Positions 26,401 to 35,800 are shown, counted from the stretch's first letter. The stretch is DNA of 64,000 bases from Loripinus fragilis (GCA_964019695.1 OZ026525.1:62590253-62654252); one strand, 5' to 3'. Notes: generated from the letters alone by a model not told the origin. Translations and numbers: made by a program.

Positions 26401-29400
26401 TGGACAAGTTTTCCATGTTTTACTAACAATTGAATAATTTTTTAACATACAATCAAAATTGTTGATCTTCCTTCTTTTTGAGAGGTAAATTAAAGCTGTT
26501 TTCCAAGTGCTGTGTTTTTACAGTCCGTTAGTATATATGTAAGCTTGAGTAAAACTACAAATAGGTGAATTCATTATTAGCCAGGTAGCATATATTTTCA
26601 ATATCTTGAGAAAAAGAAGTTAGTTAGGATTTGCTAATCATTGACACTTTCCAATACATATTGAATTTCCCTTTCTTAAAGTTGTAAAAAGCAAGCGATA
26701 TTAATGTAATAAAGATAACATAGAATCCCTGTTCAATTAATTTTTTAAACGCTCAGCACTCTAACCATTACACTTAAATTGCTTTTATTCTGTTATACTT
26801 AATCACAAAAGTCATTGACCAACTAGTTTAGGAAATAATCTAAAAAATATTGATCTTTTATTAAAAAAAGAGAAAGGCAATACAGTTAGTTACAAATACC
26901 CAGTTTGGTTAAGAGTTGTATTTTTCAATTCTCTATAAATAACATGAGAAAAGTGTTTTAATTATAGGTTTTGATCCGTGCCATGGTGCATTAAGATATA
27001 GATTGAGTACAACCCCTGGTTTCTTGTGTCCGCCTATAAAAGCTAGTTTAGAGGTATGTACGTATTGTCAAGTTGTTATCACGAATTACAGAGTCATTGA
27101 CTTTTGAATAATGACCGTTCAAAGGCGGTGCTCCTTTTGTGGATCATTTATGTTATTTCTGTCTTGGTTTTGGTATGCTTTCGTGCGCGTGTGTTTTTGA
27201 CGCCTTGTGGTCACCTGCTGGGAAAGGACTGACCTCTTGGCTCTCATTTGTGATGTCTTATTGTGAAGTTGTCACTTTCAAATCGGTATCCTGCGTCAGG
27301 TGTGGTGCTTAGTTGTATTGATGTCTGATCTTTGCCCTTTTTCTTACTTTCTAATAATGTTTATGTCCATTGACTATCCATTGCATATAATTATGTGAAA
27401 GAAAAGGAAAATAAAAATTAAGATCAATATTTGTTAGTATATCCTTTATGTAAGTCATAGATTTATACAGGCTATTTGAAGTTACATCTAAAATTGTTTC
27501 CAACTGAAAAGAAATTGTATTGGTACTATTATTGGTTACAGTTCAAAACATGTATCTGATTTCTTATCATAAAAACAAGTAAATATGCCCAAGAAATGCC
27601 ACAATTATGGTTCAACCAACTCATGAAAATGTTAAGATTACCCTAGGATAGCTATTTGAATATTTTTTTTATAATACATAGCCATGTTCTATATAGATGC
27701 ATATAATATTTATCAACTTACATCAGTTAAGTTTTATTAAATTAGTTTATTGTGCTTTAATTTTAAGGTATTTGGTAAAACAACAGTGTCCACTTTGGCC
27801 ACGAAATCTCGTCTGTTGACCACATATCTAGAGGAAAGAATACTACAAAAGTTTGGATGTAGAGAGTCAGCCAGTACAAACATTCCAAATGCCAAAGATG
27901 ACAACAGCCTACGAACTTTAAGAAAAGTTGGACTTGACGAATCTACAAAAGCACAAATAGAAATCATCACACCAACTGATTCAGAACATAGGGGTGCCCA
28001 ATTGTCACTTTTGCTAAGTATTGACACCTCAGTCGTCCATGATGAACTTACAAAACGTGGAGTATTGGTAGGTACATTTCATTAACCCTTTTTCAGACCA
28101 ATGAAACTTTCTATAAAGCTACATACAATAAAGACAGGATGGTACAGTATATCTATTGAGAGGTTACAGGTTTTTGGTCTTCAAAAGGTTGTCTCCCAAG
28201 CATAAAATACCATAAATACAAAACAGTAAAAATCAGTATGACATTTACTAATATGTACTATTTTTATTTTTCCTTTTTCCATCCAAAGTTTGTCTTGCCA
28301 AATTCAAAGTAACTAAAACACTTGAGTATATGATAGATATTGACACGAAATTTATATTACATCAAATTTGTTGATATGGTTGTATGTACAGCTGTATAGC
28401 CAAACCAATGTGCATATCACCACGTATGCAGCGCAAACGTTATTAGATGTTCACATTCTAGCAATTCTTTTTATAGATGAGCAATCTTTAAGTATAGTTG
28501 TTCTATGTTGCAAGCAGAAATTTGGCGAACAAGATTATTACCCATTTTACCATATGAGCCAGTGCATGAGATTTCCAACAATGTGGTATGTGCGACCAGC
28601 AAAGCCTCAGATCAACCTGCGCATATGCGCAGTCTGATCAGAGCCTTTGCTTGCCGCTTGAGTATTATATGATTGTTAAGCTACTGACTGAACATCATTT
28701 GGGGTTTCTAAGCTTAACAGGAGGCTGCAGAGGCTTGTATGAGTCTACACAAGTCAAAACGCCATGTTGTTGGGAATCTCATGCACTGGCTCATATATCA
28801 CATTACCAGGCAAACCTGATATAGACTTCCTCACCATACTCAATGTTTTTGAAGGGGAAAAGTTAAATGTATATTATATGTTGTGAACTTTTGCGTCACA
28901 TTATTTTTGTTTTTATTATTTCTGTTTAACCATTTTTTCTGCGGTTCAATAACTGCATCAGCATATATTTTATTTAAGAAATCTACTTTATGACTATGGA
29001 AACCATTTTGTTTTGTTTTCACTAAATTTAACAATTTTTAACTAAGGGTAACACAGATTTAAAACTTTCATCAAAGGATTACTGCCTGATGTTTGTATTT
29101 AGCTTGGTCCACCATGGCTCAGCTTGGGGTTTTCTTTCTTCCTGACTGTATGAGTTAAAAGTACTTTTCCCTGTCCCATCACAGCAAGTTAATTTGAATT
29201 GATATTGCCTTGTGAGCTACATTGCAATTGTTAGAAATCTTCCATTTGAGCTGAACAATATTTCAATTTTAACAACTGATTATATTTAATATATATTCCT
29301 ATGCATATAGACAACACATTTCATAAAATCTGCTCACACTATGCAGATGCAAATAATTATCATGTGATCCGATTATATGAGCTTATCCACTCCACATGAT

Positions 29401-29676
29401 ACAGCACACCAGATCAAGTTACTATTTTAATAATAGATACTTACATGATGGCAGTGAAAATAATATGTAAATGTTCACATTCGTATCTGTTTCTATCTTT
29501 TTATACCTAACAGTTGTATCGTTTAATTCTATGTGTATGCTTTTCAGTGTGATGAACGTAAACCAAATGTTCTCCGAGTCACTCCAGCACCAATTTACTG
29601 TTCCTTTGAGGATGTGCATAGATTTGTTAAGTACCTAGGTGAAGCTCTCGATGAAGCGAAAGTAGCAAAACACTGA
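11225..29676 (+). CDS. KYNU: Kynureninase (L-kynurenine / 3-hydroxykynurenine hydrolase), complete, 12 coding exons
   Basis: PLP enzyme of tryptophan catabolism that cleaves kynurenine to anthranilate, or 3-hydroxykynurenine to 3-hydroxyanthranilate, plus alanine. Exons: 11225-11426, 12953-13073, 13883-13965, 14659-14720, 17738-17809, 18703-18777, 20738-20884, 22882-22980, 24399-24525, 26968-27053, 27768-28067, 29548-29676. They join in phase to 500 residues against 465 in human. Seen: GVQFYTGQ (233-240), [10 protein letters not shown] (259-268), PLP lysine K287, GWWGH (315-319), RGAQL (433-437). The start is chosen for its strong context (aacATGG) and because no upstream in-frame ATG exists. 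Odd points: a charged insert around residues 389-420, and unusual residues at 83-88 (CGSSFG for GNSLG) and 286 (Asn for Tyr). No frameshift or stop, so it is probably functional but divergent. Confidence 0.97.
12121..12345 (-). repeat. Dispersed repeat, gatcaggaatcgata.. family (copy 2)
   Basis: Matches the copies at 8495 and 27140. It lies in KYNU intron 1. Open frames across it on the minus strand are incidental. Confidence 0.65.
12953..13073 (+). CDS. KYNU: KYNU exon 2 (residues 68-108)
   Basis: Acceptor ttattacag, donor GTAAGT, entry phase 1 and exit phase 2. It encodes VDLSLVDQ.. and the cofactor-site loop, which here reads [10 protein letters not shown]; most kynureninases have GNSLGL.PK. 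Confidence 0.95.
13883..13965 (+). CDS. KYNU: KYNU exon 3 (residues 108-136)
   Basis: Acceptor tatttcag, donor GTAAGT, exit phase 1. It encodes [20 protein letters not shown], which aligns with GHEVGKRPW..MKDIVG of vertebrate KYNU. It is clearly diverged around the substrate-side His (human H102). Confidence 0.93.
14366..14645 (+). repeat. Dispersed repeat, gtttgtgattgtggtatttc.. family (copy next to KYNU exon 4)
   Basis: Shares gcggctgttctgttg, actcccattatggga, catcttgatg.ggaagaga, cagtttgtgattgtgg and ctgatcatactcactta with 42205-42475 (same strand) and 37030-37265 (inverted). Partial copies lie near 12475-12680, 15095-15490, 20370-20530, 45028-45150 and 61083-61125. No ORF is conserved. 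Confidence 0.7.
14659..14720 (+). CDS. KYNU: KYNU exon 4 (residues 136-156)
   Basis: Acceptor tttatttaccag, donor GTAAAT. It encodes [20 protein letters not shown], the highly conserved MN.LTVNLHLL stretch. A dispersed repeat ends only about 15 bp before the exon, so the branch-point region appears to be repeat-derived. Confidence 0.95.
15095..15500 (-). repeat. Dispersed repeat, same family as 14366 (inverted, two partial copies)
   Basis: Contains atgaccaggaaat(g/a)c.a.aa twice (near 15097 and 15418), a..aagag.cacag and related words, consistent with two head-to-tail partial copies in KYNU intron 4. Confidence 0.5.
15590..16838 (-). pseudogene. Decayed non-LTR retrotransposon, reverse transcriptase C-terminal part
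   Basis: Minus-strand translations in changing frames give the RT sequence order: EKAFD (about 16810), GVHQGS-type [19 protein letters not shown] (16690-16590), then [33 protein letters not shown] (16545-16440), [21 protein letters not shown] (about 16200), [22 protein letters not shown], and finally [28 protein letters not shown] (15770-15680). Stops and at least three frameshifts break it, and the YADD box is lost. It is 5' truncated and sits in KYNU intron 4, antisense to KYNU. The clade is uncertain. Confidence 0.88.
16860..17737. other. KYNU intron 4, 3' part: nothing recognised
   Basis: AT-rich intronic DNA with no repeat end, hairpin or reading frame that I could support. Confidence 0.4.
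17738..17809 (+). CDS. KYNU: KYNU exon 5 (residues 157-180)
   Basis: Acceptor ctattttcag, donor GTGAGA, phase 0 both sides. Encodes [20 protein letters not shown] then SSDR. The Asp of SSD corresponds to the conserved PLP-ring Asp; the following residue is Arg where FPSDH is usual. Confidence 0.95.
18277..18513 (+). mobile_element. About 238-bp MITE (copy B)
   Basis: Begins tgagccgccacatg and ends with the inverse, catgtcacagctca. It is flanked by TA on both sides, as expected for a Tc1/mariner-type target duplication. It lies in KYNU intron 5, 190 bp before exon 6. Confidence 0.8.
18703..18777 (+). CDS. KYNU: KYNU exon 6 (residues 181-205)
   Basis: Acceptor ttattctacag, donor GTAGAT, phase 0. 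[14 protein letters not shown].. matches YAIESQLQLHG.. of vertebrate KYNU, and it ends at the conserved KPR. Confidence 0.95.
18800..20360. other. KYNU intron 6: largely featureless
   Basis: AT-rich sequence. An inverted word pair (gatcagctctagtg.g.., ..agcagtgaattgttg) around 20190-20350 suggests a small foldback; its arms include aattcactgtttg and gcgcgcttgtgatttgat. Nothing else is supported. Confidence 0.4.
20370..20535 (-). repeat. Dispersed repeat fragment (14366 family, inverted)
   Basis: atgactaggaaataccacaa, gaggaagagacac and caagatgaattcaga resemble the 37030 copy. It lies 200 bp before KYNU exon 7. Confidence 0.5.
20738..20884 (+). CDS. KYNU: KYNU exon 7 (residues 206-254)
   Basis: Acceptor tttattaacag, donor GTATTA, phase 0. 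Encodes the dispensable-looking helix IEEKGES and the signature [18 protein letters not shown]. Confidence 0.96.
21760..21835 (-). mobile_element. tRNA-like SINE head
   Basis: On the minus strand: ggatagcctagtggatagtc (A-box-like), a cttttag anticodon-loop-like stretch, and gggttcgagtccagta (B-box-like). The arms do not fold into a full cloverleaf, so it is called a SINE relic rather than a tRNA gene. Confidence 0.5.
22440..22800. repeat. Minisatellite, about 11 copies of a 31-bp unit
   Basis: Unit approximately gttatacacctttaatcatg followed by cattt and a variable 5-6 bases. gtt starts fall at 22471, 22502, 22532 and 22563, and so on every 30-31 bp. It lies in KYNU intron 7, ending about 80 bp before exon 8. 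Confidence 0.85.
22882..22980 (+). CDS. KYNU: KYNU exon 8 (residues 255-287, PLP lysine)
   Basis: Acceptor atggttttcag, donor GTACTC, phase 0. [18 protein letters not shown].. carries the PLP-binding Asp and His. The exon ends CWCTNK, whose Lys287 is the Schiff-base lysine. The residue before it is Asn (codon AAT), where family members have Tyr (CSYK). Confidence 0.96.
24399..24525 (+). CDS. KYNU: KYNU exon 9 (residues 288-330)
   Basis: Acceptor tttattttag, donor GTAAGT, exit phase 1. [18 protein letters not shown].. then GWWGHN, matching YLN.G.G...G.F.HE.H and the cofactor-stacking or substrate-side Trp of GWFGH. Confidence 0.96.
24931..25210. mobile_element. Element with aggcctcgaggttata ends carrying a nested palindrome
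   Basis: Left end aggcctcgaggttata (24931), inverted right end ttataacctcgaggcct (to 25210). Inside is a perfect-looking cruciform around 24963-25025 (attggctgcttgcggaca / tgtccgcaagcagccaat), then a further direct copy of one arm to about 25078, then a fragment of another dispersed repeat (25093-25180). This points to layered insertions in KYNU intron 9. Confidence 0.65.
25093..25180 (-). repeat. Dispersed repeat fragment (gatcaggaatcgata.. family)
   Basis: aaagatcaagaatcgacaca, ccaggataccaatgg and aaaagtgaca match the 12121 copy. It is nested inside the element at 24931-25210. Confidence 0.55.
25370..25545 (+). mobile_element. tRNA-derived SINE
   Basis: The head gaggctcagtggtagagtgt (A-box-like) and ggcggtttgaacttaacc (B-box-like) is followed by a body gtccttgagcaagagac..ctggttcaacccaggaag, a common SINE central motif. 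It lies in KYNU intron 9. Confidence 0.65.
25550..26967. other. KYNU intron 9, 3' part: nothing recognised
   Basis: AT-rich intronic DNA with no element ends or coding exon visible. Confidence 0.4.
26968..27053 (+). CDS. KYNU: KYNU exon 10 (residues 330-358)
   Basis: Acceptor ttaattatag, donor GTATGT, exit phase 0. Contains [19 protein letters not shown], where vertebrates have FRISNPPILLVCSLHASLE. The substrate-pocket pair Ser-Asn of human is Ser-Thr here. Confidence 0.95.
27140..27355 (+). repeat. Dispersed repeat, gatcaggaatcgata.. family (inverted copy)
   Basis: Reads ggtcacctgctgggaaagga, cctcttggctctc, tcaggtgtggtgctt, tctgatctttgccc, which is the reverse complement of the 12121 copy. 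It lies in KYNU intron 10, about 90 bp after exon 10. Confidence 0.65.
27768..28067 (+). CDS. KYNU: KYNU exon 11 (residues 359-458)
   Basis: Acceptor taattttaag, donor GTAGGT, phase 0. Longest exon (100 codons). It encodes the C-terminal-domain helices ([11 protein letters not shown]), a charged low-complexity insert of about 30 residues, then [18 protein letters not shown] and [10 protein letters not shown]. Confidence 0.96.
28555..28793 (+). mobile_element. About 238-bp MITE (copy C)
   Basis: Begins tgagccagtgcatgag and ends ctcatgcactggctca, so the terminal repeats are better matched than in the other copies. TA flanks both sides. It lies in KYNU intron 11. Confidence 0.82.
29548..29676 (+). 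CDS. KYNU: KYNU exon 12 (residues 459-500, stop)
   Basis: Acceptor tgcttttcag. [20 protein letters not shown].. matches CDKR.PN.IRVAPVPLYNSF of the family, and it ends ..AKVAKH with TGA at 29674. No canonical AATAAA was seen shortly after the stop; repetitive DNA begins within about 20-30 bp. Confidence 0.96.
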   Translation, partial: CDERKPNVLRVTPAPIYCSFEDVHRFVKYLGEALDEAKVAKH

Positions 29677-29693
29677 TATTCCTGACAGTTCCT

Positions 29694-30640
29694 GCTAGGT
29701 GGATCATTTCTTATATCCCCAACTTTGCTTTGGGCTTGAACGTCCATCTGTCCGTACAAACAAAAAATAAGTTAGGGTTTTTAAATTTCATAGATAGATT
29801 CCCTTTTCAAGTCTAGATTATCTCCTTGTGTGGAGTTATGCATCTTTTAAAGAGTCAAAGTAAATTTTTGTAATCAAGATATCTAAAAATAATATTACAG
29901 CTAGGAGCTTCAAACTTGGTCAGCTGATAGAGGATAATGAGCAGACAACCTGGTGAAAATTAAAAGAAAATCTAGTCATTGCCCATTGTAAATTTTGTCC
30001 TCAGGATATCTAAAAAATATTACAGCTAGTCGCTTCAAACTTGGTCAGCTTATAGACAATGAGTAGATTACCTGGTGAAAATGAAAAAAAAAAAAGTTAT
30101 ATATTTTTGAGTTATTGACCTTTGCAAATTGGGTCTTTGAAAACTTGTAATCAAGGTATCTCACAAATTTCTATAGCAAGCAGCTTCAAATTTGGTCAGT
30201 TGACAGATGATGATAAGTAGACTACTTGGTGAAAATTAAAAAAAAAAGTTATTTTATTTTTTGGGGCTATTGCCCTTTGCAAATTTGGGCACTGAAAACT
30301 TGTTACCAAGATATCTCTAAACTTATTATACCTAGCAGCTTCAAACATGGTCAATTGGTAGAAGATGATGAGTAGATTACCCGGTGGAAATTCAAAAAAA
30401 AAGTTAGTTATTTTTTTCGTTATTGCCTTTGGTAAATGTGGGCAATGAAAACTTTAATAAAGATATCTCAAAGCAGTTTATAGCTAGCAGCTTCAAACTT
30501 TGTCAGCTGATTACTGGGTTAAATTAGATTAGCCAATAGAAGATGATGACCTTGTATTGTAAAAGATCACCATATATCTTGACTAGCTAAGGATTGGGGG
30601 CATAGAGTTTCATAAGCATCATTTCTAGTTTATATTAAAG
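29694..30640 (+). repeat. Tandem repetitive element directly behind KYNU, about 150-bp unit
   Basis: (a/c)a(a/g)g(a/g)tatct followed by agc(t/a)(a/g)g(c/a)agcttcaaa.(t/a)tggtca recurs at about 29876, 30003, 30154, 30309 and 30462 (spacing 127-155 bp). It is bracketed by ggatcatttcttata at the left and aagcatcatttctagtt at the right. It probably supplies much of the KYNU 3' UTR if the transcript runs this far. Confidence 0.65.
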
Positions 30641-30760
30641 TCTGATTTGGAAGCAAAGCATCGACCCGTTACCAAATAAGACAACAAGCAAGTCACTTAA
30701 TTTACATAATTTCGAAGATTTCGAAGTCTTATAGCAAGCCTCATACTCAACGTTTAATTA

Positions 30761-31698
30761 TCCCCACGCTTTTTTAAAAAAAGGGAAGGGGATATTGTAA
30801 TCGCCTTCGTCCGTCTGTTCGTCCGTCCGTCTGTCCGTTATGCTATCTCCTCCTAAACCATTGGACGAAATTCAACCAAATTTGGTGTGTGAGTTACTGA
30901 CATGAATGGGGCGTGCAACGTCAAACTTGTTTTTGGCCTGGGGCCCTTGGGAAGGGTCAAAAGGTCAAATATCATTTAATTTCAATTACAAGTCATTTTT
31001 CAAAGATTTTTATACCAAACTTTGTGTGTGTTCTCACAAATGAAAGATACAAAACATATCAGACGGGATTTGCATTTTGTTCCCTGGTTCATGCCCCAGG
31101 GGTGGGACTTTGGGGCGCTGGGGGCGCCCAGGGGGTCAAAATCTTTTTTTCAAACATGGTCATGTGGTATATCAAATCGACGGGGATGACGAGCAGAACA
31201 GAATGCAAGTAAAATTTTCAATTAAGGGTCAAACTAGTGACCTTGGGGTGAGGTCAAAGGTCAAATATCATTAAATTTCGTTTACCATGTCAATTTCAAA
31301 GATTTTTATACCAGATTTTGTGTGTGTTCTCACAAATGAAAGATACAAAACATATCAGACGGGATTTGCATTCAGGGGTGGGACTTTGGGGCACTGGGGG
31401 TACCCAGGGGGTCAAATATTTTATTCTAACATAGTCATGTAGCGTATCAAATCAACGGGGATGACGAGCAGAACAAAATGCACGTAACATTTTCATCCTA
31501 GGGTCAAACTGTTGACCTTGGGGTGAGGTCAAAAGGTCAAATATCATTAACATGTCAATTTCAAAGATTTTTATACCAAACTTTGTGTGTGTTCTCACAA
31601 ATAAAAGATAGAAAACATACTGAACAGAATTTTCATTCTGTTGCCAAGGTCATGCCCCAGGTTGGGGTGCTGGGGGAGTCAAAACGTTAGCGTGGGGA
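30761..31698. mobile_element. 0.94-kb element with tccccacgct / agcgtgggga ends
   Basis: The terminal 10-mers are exact inverses. After the left end comes cgccttcgtccgtctg with repeated gtccgt. Inside, caaagatttttatacca..ctttgtg and its 200+ bp context occur three times (31001, 31297, 31562). There is no ORF common to the units; open frames at 30913-31274 are frame accidents of GC-richer text. Confidence 0.7.
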
Positions 31699-31869
31699 TT
31701 TGCGATGGCGCCCCATCGACTGCATGCTCTAGTTCTAATTTCGATTGAGCCTATATGTAGTACATATCTGTAGAAACTCTTAAATTTGCCACCATACGAG
31801 AATTTGGTACTAATCGCATATGCGAAAATGCTTCCTTTTAACGCTTATGTTGATCTATCCACCTCTTAT

Positions 31870-32110
31870 TAAGCTGGCCTAATCGCGAGAAACCCTTACT
31901 TTTTTCATGCAAACAGCATAGGTGAATACCAGGCTGAGCAATCCATACAGTCTGATCAGGGCCTTTGTAACTCGCATTCTCAAAAGTATAAAAGCTTAGC
32001 TTGCTACCATCAGAATATTATTATTCTACCTGTTCTCTGTAGATGACCAGACAGGTTTGTGTCCTGAAGACAGGCTTTCTCGTGAAAGGGCTTATTTGAT
32101 GCCCGTCCTT
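31870..32110. repeat. Dispersed repeat containing ..cagtctgatcagggcctttg..
   Basis: ctgagcaatccatacagtct..gatcagggcctttgtaactc and gaagacaggctttctcgtga resemble text near 23285-23470 and the core of the 238-bp MITE. The borders are unclear. Confidence 0.4.
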
Positions 32111-32314
32111 AGAGACTTTCTTGGTTATTGAGAAGAACAATTGTACTCAATAGCCAGCACATCCATTGCAGAATAAGCAGTGTCATTTGTATTTGCTTCA
32201 ATATCTAACTTTCCTCCATCGAAATCCGGTCTCCATATGACCTTAGCTGTTGGCTTACACAACAACAAATCCCCCTCAAAATGTCGAAGACACTTGAGGT
32301 GTTGTGTAGCTTAG

Positions 32315-32548
32315 CAGGCCTTGATATTATAAAACATGTTCATGCTCAACTCAACTTAGCATGTAATATATCCTGCTCATAAATGTTAAAATGTTGGCAT
32401 TTTAACCTTTATTAGCAGGATAAACACAACAACAGAGAGTCCTAAAGCAAGAAAAATCAATATTTTTAGCATTTTTGTTTTTGAGGAGTTTCAATTCCAT
32501 GCTTGTTTGAATTGAGCACAAAAAAGTTTTATAACCTCAGGGTCAGGC
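32315..32548 (+). mobile_element. gaggttata-ended MITE family (copy 3)
   Basis: Left end aggccttgatattataaaac, right end ttataacctcagggtc, with catgctcaact and attgagcac just inside. It lies between the KYNU 3' repeats and the CYP stop codon. Confidence 0.7.
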
Positions 32549-32713
32549 TAGTTTGAACACCTAAAAAGAACTTGAACAAAATGTGTAAATTTCATATACT
32601 ACTGATCAATATACAAATAAAATTAGCACTGGTATATATTTACATTAAATTATGTTTTGGTATAAAACTGTCCAATCACTGAAATACTGACTCTCAATAA
32701 AAAAAAGCTTTGC

Positions 32714-32813
32714 TCATAAAGTTCTAAAATATAGGTAAATTCCATCTTTGGCTGTCGTAATCAAATCTCTGAATGGCACTGCTGGTTTTTCGTTGTCAAG
32801 ACTTATTTCAAAT
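32714..32813 (-). CDS. CYP4-type terminal exon (residues 350-382, stop)
   Basis: Acceptor aattgttacag. [20 protein letters not shown] then [12 protein letters not shown] and TGA (32716-32714). Matches the ..FEL..D......L..K...G..L... tail of CYP4. Confidence 0.95.
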
Positions 32814-35800
32814 CTGTAACAATTAATAACGATAGCATAAACAAAACGTATGCACTATTACTAATACTTTCTCCCAATTTAACAAGCAGATGAAACATAT
32901 ATATTGAAATAAAACACAAGAAAAAGAAAACCATTTATATTATAATGTTCTTTGTTTCATTGAGATAAAGTGGTCTGATTGCAAATCAGATTTGCTTTGG
33001 ATTTCTAAGATTTTGTTTTTCAAAATAGTAATCAAAGTGTACACGCTCCAAAGAAAGATAGCATGTTTGTAGGTATAAAGCTTTAGAAATAAGTTAAGAC
33101 GTTCATGTATTAATGTTCAAGTTGTCCTGTTAAGGCGTGAAATCTCCCTTATAGTCATTTGTGAAAAAGTCAAATTTTCAATCTGCGTTTTTTGCAATGA
33201 TTTTCGTGACTATCAATGGACATACATATATACTATTAAAAACACACTTAATGATGTTCAAACCAAGGGCAAAGGGGAGATTAACATTACTACTCTAAAA
33301 TTGTATATTTTGATACTGTATCAGTTGAAGTGCTAAAAACTAAGACTTTTTTATTAATTCCGCAACTGTGCTTTACCACCAAAGAATGTAAAATAGATTT
33401 TTCTAACAATATGATTCAATTTGTCAGTTTAGTAGGCCTGCGCACTATTTACGCATGCAAAATGCAGATAATACTTCTGATTTTAGATAGACAAATGGGG
33501 ATTCTTCTGTGTTTTTTTCAGATGAATGTAAGTTCGCCACCTTGACCCAGCTTTCTACTAACATATATTGTGTAAATTCATTATATGCGTTTACCTTTTA
33601 AAGGATTTGCTGGTGTCAAGGTGGGGAACATACTTTTATTTGAAAAATATTAAGCGTTCCCATTTGTCTATTTATAACTTGAGTTATTAACTGAATTTTG
33701 CACGCTTAAAAATTGCAAGCATCCTCATTAAACTGATTGAAACAGATAGTGTTAGATAAGTCTATTTTACATCGTTTGATGGTAAACACAGCTGTGGAAT
33801 TAATGAAATAACTTACATTTTAGCCTTTCTATTGAAAGAGTATCAAAATCAATTTTTAGAGTAGTTATGTAAGCCCTATTAATCTCCCCTTTGCCCCTGG
33901 TTTCAATATCCTAAAATATGTGTTTCAATAATTTGATGTATGTCCGTTCAAGAAAACATTTGCATAAAATCACAGTTTGAAACTCTGTCATTTTCAAAAA
34001 TGACTTTTATGTAGATTTTACGCCTTAACAGGACACCTCCTTTGTATGTTTAATTTAGACATTGCAATGACTTTTAGCATTGAATTAGGTTCACACATTA
34101 CATTTCTTTTTAAAAAATGCATGTATTATCTTTTCTTGCACACCGGATAAGGATATCTGAGATTTTACCCTGGGATAGAAAATCTTATCTTACTCATGCT
34201 ATCTTACCCAGGCTGTCACGTGAGGGCTACATTCATTGGTTGTATTTGAACTCCCACAAATGGTCATCAAGTGATGTCATTGTTATGTTATAGTGACGTC
34301 ATCATGTGAAATTATAACTACGCGTATTCAGGGACTTCAGGAAGCTTATTTTAAAATAAAAAAACAGTGGTGCGCAAGAAAAAGAATCCATTATTCGTGT
34401 GAGGGTAGGATAGAAAAATATGTCCATCGGGATCACCGTTTGTCATCACTCGACAAGCCTCACGATGCCAAGCAGTGATCCTCGAGACGGATTTTTCTGT
34501 CCTACCCTCACAATTCTGGTGGATTCTTATAGTATACTGTGTGTATCTTTCTTAGCTGGGTTGTGTAAAAAAATCCTATGCCACCTGTGAGTGACCATAC
34601 TCACTAACCATTCAGGAAAGTCTGTCACAATCCAATCCAATCATGCCTCGGGTGTATATAAGAAGCATTACATGAAGTACTATGTACCAAAAAGCTCCAT
34701 TTTGTAAGCCAGAACTAGCGTATGGAAAATTAGTTATGTCGCTTGTGGGTTAAGCTCTATTAAAATCCTATAATCTGATTATCCAAAAATTTTATTCAGC
34801 AGAATAAATGAAGTTTACGTATTTTTCAATAAAATATCGCCATAGCAATATTTTATTGAAAAAAAACACATAAACTTTATTCAAACCGTTTGTTTTGCTG
34901 CAACCCCACTTGTTATTGTGTTAACATGGTTTCTGTGATATCAGCCGCACGCTATCACCCCCGTTATCAAAATATATAGATCCTCGATGTACATCCGTGG
35001 TCTGATTTCACGGAATTTTGCGAAATTGGCAGAGGCATTTCCAATTGACTCACTATTTATTTCTGTCATGTATCTATGCTGTGGTGTATATGAACTTACC
35101 TAGTAACCACACATGACACGATGACTTTGATTTCATTCATAGCAAAATGTTGACCAATGCAATTCCTGTAAATGATTAAACAATTCGTTTACTAAAACAC
35201 TGACTTTCAATAAAGAATGCTTTACTCATGAAGTTCTAAAATATATATAAATTCCATCTTTGATCGTCGCAATCAAATCTCTGAATGACACTGCTGTTTG
35301 CAAATCTATGAGGTTATAGAACTGATGAAATAGCTTGCTATTTTTTCTAGTGTCTATTTATTGCACTCATGTTGCATCTCTTTTGATAAATTACTTTTTA
35401 ATATTCAGTTTTACATAAAGGCATTCTTTGTTTAAATTTTATAGTCATTCAATTCGGATTGCAATAGTACCAAGGTTATTATGTAATATAAGTTAAGCAA
35501 TCCAAACAATGATAACCCAGACCAGTCTGCTTAGGGTTTCTACTTGTTTTGCAATTATACCACTAGCTTTATCAATCATAATCATCTAGTCAAAGGAACT
35601 TGTTCAAGTGAAGGACTAAAATGAACATAATCATAACTTTTAGATTACAAGCAGTCCACCAGGGATTAATCTATTGTCCCTTGGTACTATATTATATATA
35701 TACGAGGGATGATAAAAAAGTTCTTGGCCCCCTACCAGGGAACGAAAATTTGACCATTTCTTTTAAATATAATCTCCCTTCAAGGCAATGCACCTAGGCC

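Noticed and set aside
30913..31274. Plus-strand ORFs of 65-99 codons
   Set aside because: They fall within internally repeated, non-conserved text of the 30761-31698 element.
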